NCBI GenBank assembly: GCA_017694415.1
Contig: JADIMW010000088.1
Location: forward strand, 1 to 53,946
Length of the DNA stretch: 53,946 bases
Direction: 5' to 3'
From: Candidatus Caccoplasma merdipullorum
GTDB lineage: Bacteria; Bacteroidota; Bacteroidia; Bacteroidales; G3-4614
The position numbers were made by a program, and so were the translations under genes. The notes beneath the pieces are model-generated. The model did no database searches, was not told the DNA's origin, and worked only from the letters and a program-made list of their open reading frames with translations. This document shows positions 51,351 to 53,946 of this stretch, piece by piece. Each line of letters opens with the position of its first letter. Within the stretch, counting starts at the first letter, position 1.

Positions 51351-53261
51351 TTATACTTTCATGGCATGTGTTACATGGCTTATTTCGTATATGTTCTTCA
51401 TTTGCCTTATGCCGTCTTCCACTTGTTTCAGCTCGTTTATAGAGTGTACATATATTACTATGGTGCAGTCTATTATTTCGTCTGTTGTGATACTTCGGAT
51501 GCGCTCTATGCTGAGTTTGTATTTTTTTGATATTTCGGTAATCAAGTCCAAAAGAAATCCGTCGCGGTTTACTGCTTTTATTATTATGGTTACCGGATAT
51601 ACGCAACGGGGCGATACGGGAAGTTCTACCGATTCTATTATGTCGCCTTGTTGCGCTGCTTCCGATATGGCTATCTCGCAGTTGCATTTGTGTATCATTA
51701 TCTGGTCGTTGTCGGTGTGGAATCCTACAACTTCGTCGCCCGGCAATGGTTCGCATACTTTGCACAAGTGGTATTTGAATTTTTCGGGATCGACATTTTT
51801 CAATTCTTTTCTCAAATATTGGCGTACTCGTTGCAATGCTTTGTAGCTGACTGCATGGTTCAGCCAGTCGGGATTGGGATGTGTGTCGTCCGATGTGCCA
51901 ATCTTTACTCTGTCGCCATGTTGCAATTCGGTAAATATCGACGAGAGTTTGTCGTTTATTATGGCGTATTTGGCGTGATTCCCTATTTTTGAATGTATCT
52001 CGTATGCGAAGTCGAGGGCTGTTGCGCCTTTGGGCATTGTTATATGTTTGCCGTCGGGTGCGAATACTACTATGTCGTCGCTGTAGAAAGTTCGTTTTAC
52101 GTTTTCTATAAAGCCGCTGTCCTTTCCGTGGAATGCTATGTCTTTCAATACCTCGCGGAATTTTGCAATCCAGCCTTCCACTCCGCCTTCGTGTCCGATA
52201 AGACACCCGTAATTTGAAAGCATCTGCATTGTGGATGACTGTATGTGTACTTCCATCCAGCGTCCTTCGTTACCCATGAGCTTGCAGTGCAGACTGTGGT
52301 AGCCGTTTTCTTTGGGTGTGTCTATGTAGTTTGTAAGGCTTCCGGGCTTTTCTACGTACAGGTCGGTCAGTATGGAGTAGATTCTGAGAGCCTGACGTTT
52401 TTCCGTTATTCCTATCTCCTGCCAGTTATAGAATGTTATATGGACGATTCTTATATGTTCGACTTCCTTGAACGATATGTTTTTTTCCTGCATCTTGCTC
52501 CAAATCGAATAGACACTTCGTTTGTCGCATGTTACGGTCGCCTTTATATGGTTTTCTTCCAGTTTCTGCTTTATCGGTTCCATCCATTCGTCGGCAGCTT
52601 TTGCATGTTTCTCGGCGTATTCGTTCAGTTGCCGTTCTACATCTTCGTATTCGTGCGGCGAACGGTATTTCAGACTTAGGTTTTCGAGTTCCGATTTTAT
52701 CTTGTACAATCCGAGACGGTTTGCCAGCGGCGCATAAAAATAGTCGGTCTCTCCTGCTATTTTTATCTGTTTTTCAGCTGCCATCGATTTTAGCGTCCGC
52801 ATGTTGTGCAGCCGGTCCGACAACTTTATAAGCAATGCCCGTATATCGTAGTGTATCGAGTTGAGCATTTGCTGGAAATTGTCCACCTGTTTGGAGGTCT
52901 CGTATTTTTCCCGTTTCTTTTTTGTCAGCACATCTACCAGAAAGGCGACGTCGCTGCCGTATCTGTCTCTTATCTCTTCTATGGTATGTGGCGTGTCTTC
53001 AACTACGTCATGGAGCAATGCGGCGACTACCGGGTTTATCCCCAGCAGCAACTCTTCCGATACGATTCTCGCTACTGCAATAGGGTGGGTAATATATGGC
53101 TCACCCCCTTTGCGCCATTGTTTGGAGTGCGCCTCTTCGGCAAAGTAATATGCATCTTGCAGCATTTCCATTTCTTCCGGTGTAAACCGTTCTGCTGCAT
53201 TTTCGAATAACAGGTCTCTTTCGCTATTTACTTGCTCTGCGTATTTGTTTTCCCCTTCCAT
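51351..53261 (-). CDS. Long RelA/SpoT homologue, hydrolase residues intact, synthetase degenerate
   Basis: 636 residues: HD hydrolase (about 25-195), synthetase-like domain (about 230-360), TGS (about 388-450), a Cys-containing region and a C-terminal ACT (about 560-636). Hydrolase landmarks are kept: THP with His59, HDVVEDT at 84-90 and KLSDRLHN with Asp149. In the synthetase, the segment equivalent to FDELFDVRAVRIV of E. coli RelA reads FKEVEHIRIVHIT, with His269 replacing the catalytic Asp275 and His274 replacing a conserved Arg; GRPKH before YSIW is also lost. NGYHSLH and Glu337 remain. So it likely only degrades (p)ppGpp. It starts 11 bases after the DUF2461 gene. Confidence 0.93.
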   Translation of the reverse strand: MEGENKYAEQVNSERDLLFENAAERFTPEEMEMLQDAYYFAEEAHSKQWRKGGEPYITHPIAVARIVSEELLLGINPVVAALLHDVVEDTPHTIEEIRDRYGSDVAFLVDVLTKKKREKYETSKQVDNFQQMLNSIHYDIRALLIKLSDRLHNMRTLKSMAAEKQIKIAGETDYFYAPLANRLGLYKIKSELENLSLKYRSPHEYEDVERQLNEYAEKHAKAADEWMEPIKQKLEENHIKATVTCDKRSVYSIWSKMQEKNISFKEVEHIRIVHITFYNWQEIGITEKRQALRIYSILTDLYVEKPGSLTNYIDTPKENGYHSLHCKLMGNEGRWMEVHIQSSTMQMLSNYGCLIGHEGGVEGWIAKFREVLKDIAFHGKDSGFIENVKRTFYSDDIVVFAPDGKHITMPKGATALDFAYEIHSKIGNHAKYAIINDKLSSIFTELQHGDRVKIGTSDDTHPNPDWLNHAVSYKALQRVRQYLRKELKNVDPEKFKYHLCKVCEPLPGDEVVGFHTDNDQIMIHKCNCEIAISEAAQQGDIIESVELPVSPRCVYPVTIIIKAVNRDGFLLDLITEISKKYKLSIERIRSITTDEIIDCTIVIYVHSINELKQVEDGIRQMKNIYEISHVTHAMKV

Positions 53262-53272
53262 GCGTATTGTTT

Positions 53273-53941
53273 TTATCTGTTATACATCTCGTCGGCTGTG
53301 TAATTGAAAAAATCGTTCATGGCTTTTGCCGGCCTGAAATATTCTGCAACTTTTTCAATCCATTTCCTGTCATAAAAGAAATCGTCTTTTGCTTTATATA
53401 CTACACCGAAACTTTTAAGTTTCAGCAGTTCCGGGTATGGAAAATCTTTTGGATATCCGTTTGGAACCTTCTTCAGCGTGTTTTCCATGTCGAAGCCGCC
53501 ATAGGTCTTTTTCAATGCCGGATTTTCCATTATTGCGAGCAGTTCCTCGGCATTGTTGCATATCTCTTTTCTGACGGCTTTGAGCAGTGCCGGGTCGGGA
53601 AACCACAGCCCTGCACACAACATTGAACCGCCAGGCTCTATGTGAAGATAATAGCCTGCACGGTTCAGCTTCCGTCCGTATTTTGTCATGAAAACTCCGA
53701 AGTGCGTTTTGTATGGCGTCTTGTCTTCCGAGAAACGAATATCGCGGTAGATTCTGTATATGCAGTCTTTCGGCGTCAGGTTTTTCAACTCGTCATCGTA
53801 CATGCTCATCAATGCGAGGAGCTTGGATATGTCGTTTTCGAAATTCCCTCTTAGTATGTCGTATTCCTGCTTGTGGGCATAAAACCACTCTCGGTTATTG
53901 TTGAGTTTCAGATTTTTCAGGTATTTGAATAACTCTTCCAT
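53273..53941 (-). CDS. DUF2461 (TIGR02453) family protein
   Basis: 222 residues, no signal peptide. It begins LFKYLKNLKLNNNREWFYAH, then has IYRDIRFSEDKTPYKTHFGVF, GYYLHIEPGGSMLCAGLW and the C-terminal YKAKDDFFYDRKWIEKVAEYF; these are the conserved blocks of the DUF2461 family, whose function is unknown. The coding sequence is complete; its ATG is five bases from the window edge, so the upstream region is not visible. Probably cotranscribed with the relA/spoT homologue, 11 bases away. Confidence 0.85.
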   Translation of the reverse strand: MEELFKYLKNLKLNNNREWFYAHKQEYDILRGNFENDISKLLALMSMYDDELKNLTPKDCIYRIYRDIRFSEDKTPYKTHFGVFMTKYGRKLNRAGYYLHIEPGGSMLCAGLWFPDPALLKAVRKEICNNAEELLAIMENPALKKTYGGFDMENTLKKVPNGYPKDFPYPELLKLKSFGVVYKAKDDFFYDRKWIEKVAEYFRPAKAMNDFFNYTADEMYNR

Positions 53942-53946
53942 GATTT

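Overview
The window looks like a piece of Bacteroidales chromosome (phylum Bacteroidota). The evidence is the gene content (gldB-type lipoprotein, OmpA with a Bacteroidota-style C-terminal domain, DUF368 protein, class 1B pyrK-pyrD pair, ftsK-lolA and dxs-trkA-trkH neighbourhoods), the promoter-like TAnnTTTG boxes in place of a TATAAT -10 element, the weak reliance on Shine-Dalgarno sequences, and heavy use of ATA for Ile. Almost all of it is core housekeeping DNA. I see no rRNA, tRNA, insertion sequence, prophage, integrase or CRISPR array.

Layout. 1-1204 (minus): mlaE and a truncated mlaF, lipid-transport ABC genes. 1453-3459 (plus): lptB, tatA, tatC. 3558-10293 (minus): an LTA-synthase-like transferase, a Crp/Fnr regulator, then the ftsK-lolA-trxB cluster. 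10488-18042 (minus): mutS2, a 58-residue membrane protein, dxs, trkA, trkH. 18192-24997 (plus): a probable operon of glnS, a TPR protein, a DUF368 undecaprenyl-phosphate carrier, a secreted protein with a BamE-like end, murB and a PhnP-like hydrolase. 25326-28545 (plus): a wza-like/wzc-like pair without glycosyltransferases. 28651-30624 (minus): a 48-residue membrane protein, aroE, gldB. 30856-36392 (mostly plus): amidase, mlaD, dnaA, a stand-alone HsdR-N-type nuclease domain (minus) and holA. 36393-37597: a very AT-rich, repeat-laden control region in front of a small HTH regulator. 38024-39875: pyrK, pyrD and a tiny lipoprotein. 40242-41402: an iron-type alcohol dehydrogenase. 41523-48772 (minus): dxr, rseP, an RlmI-like methyltransferase, an M49 peptidase, an AlkD-like protein and a CDF exporter. 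48995-51199 (plus): two outer-membrane proteins. 51351-53941 (minus): a DUF2461 protein and a long RelA/SpoT homologue.

How the genes fit together. Much of the window serves the envelope: lipid and lipoprotein trafficking (Mla, LptB, LolA), peptidoglycan synthesis and remodelling (MurB, DUF368, amidase), isoprenoid supply for the lipid carrier (Dxs, Dxr), export (Tat, Wza/Wzc) and intramembrane proteolysis (RseP). A second group covers replication and chromosome handling (DnaA, HolA, FtsK, MutS2). The rest is pyrimidine, shikimate, K+ and redox metabolism.

Items most worth a second look: the RelA/SpoT homologue keeps its hydrolase residues but has His where the synthetase needs its catalytic Asp; the 713-base control region before the HTH regulator at 37106 holds a perfect 14-bp inverted repeat and many TTTACA/TGTAAA half-sites; the orphan wza-wzc pair whose kinase carries a Tyr-Gly tail; a BamE-like secreted protein between a lipid-carrier recycler and murB; and three very small membrane or lipoprotein genes. 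Nothing here clearly amounts to a wholly new system.
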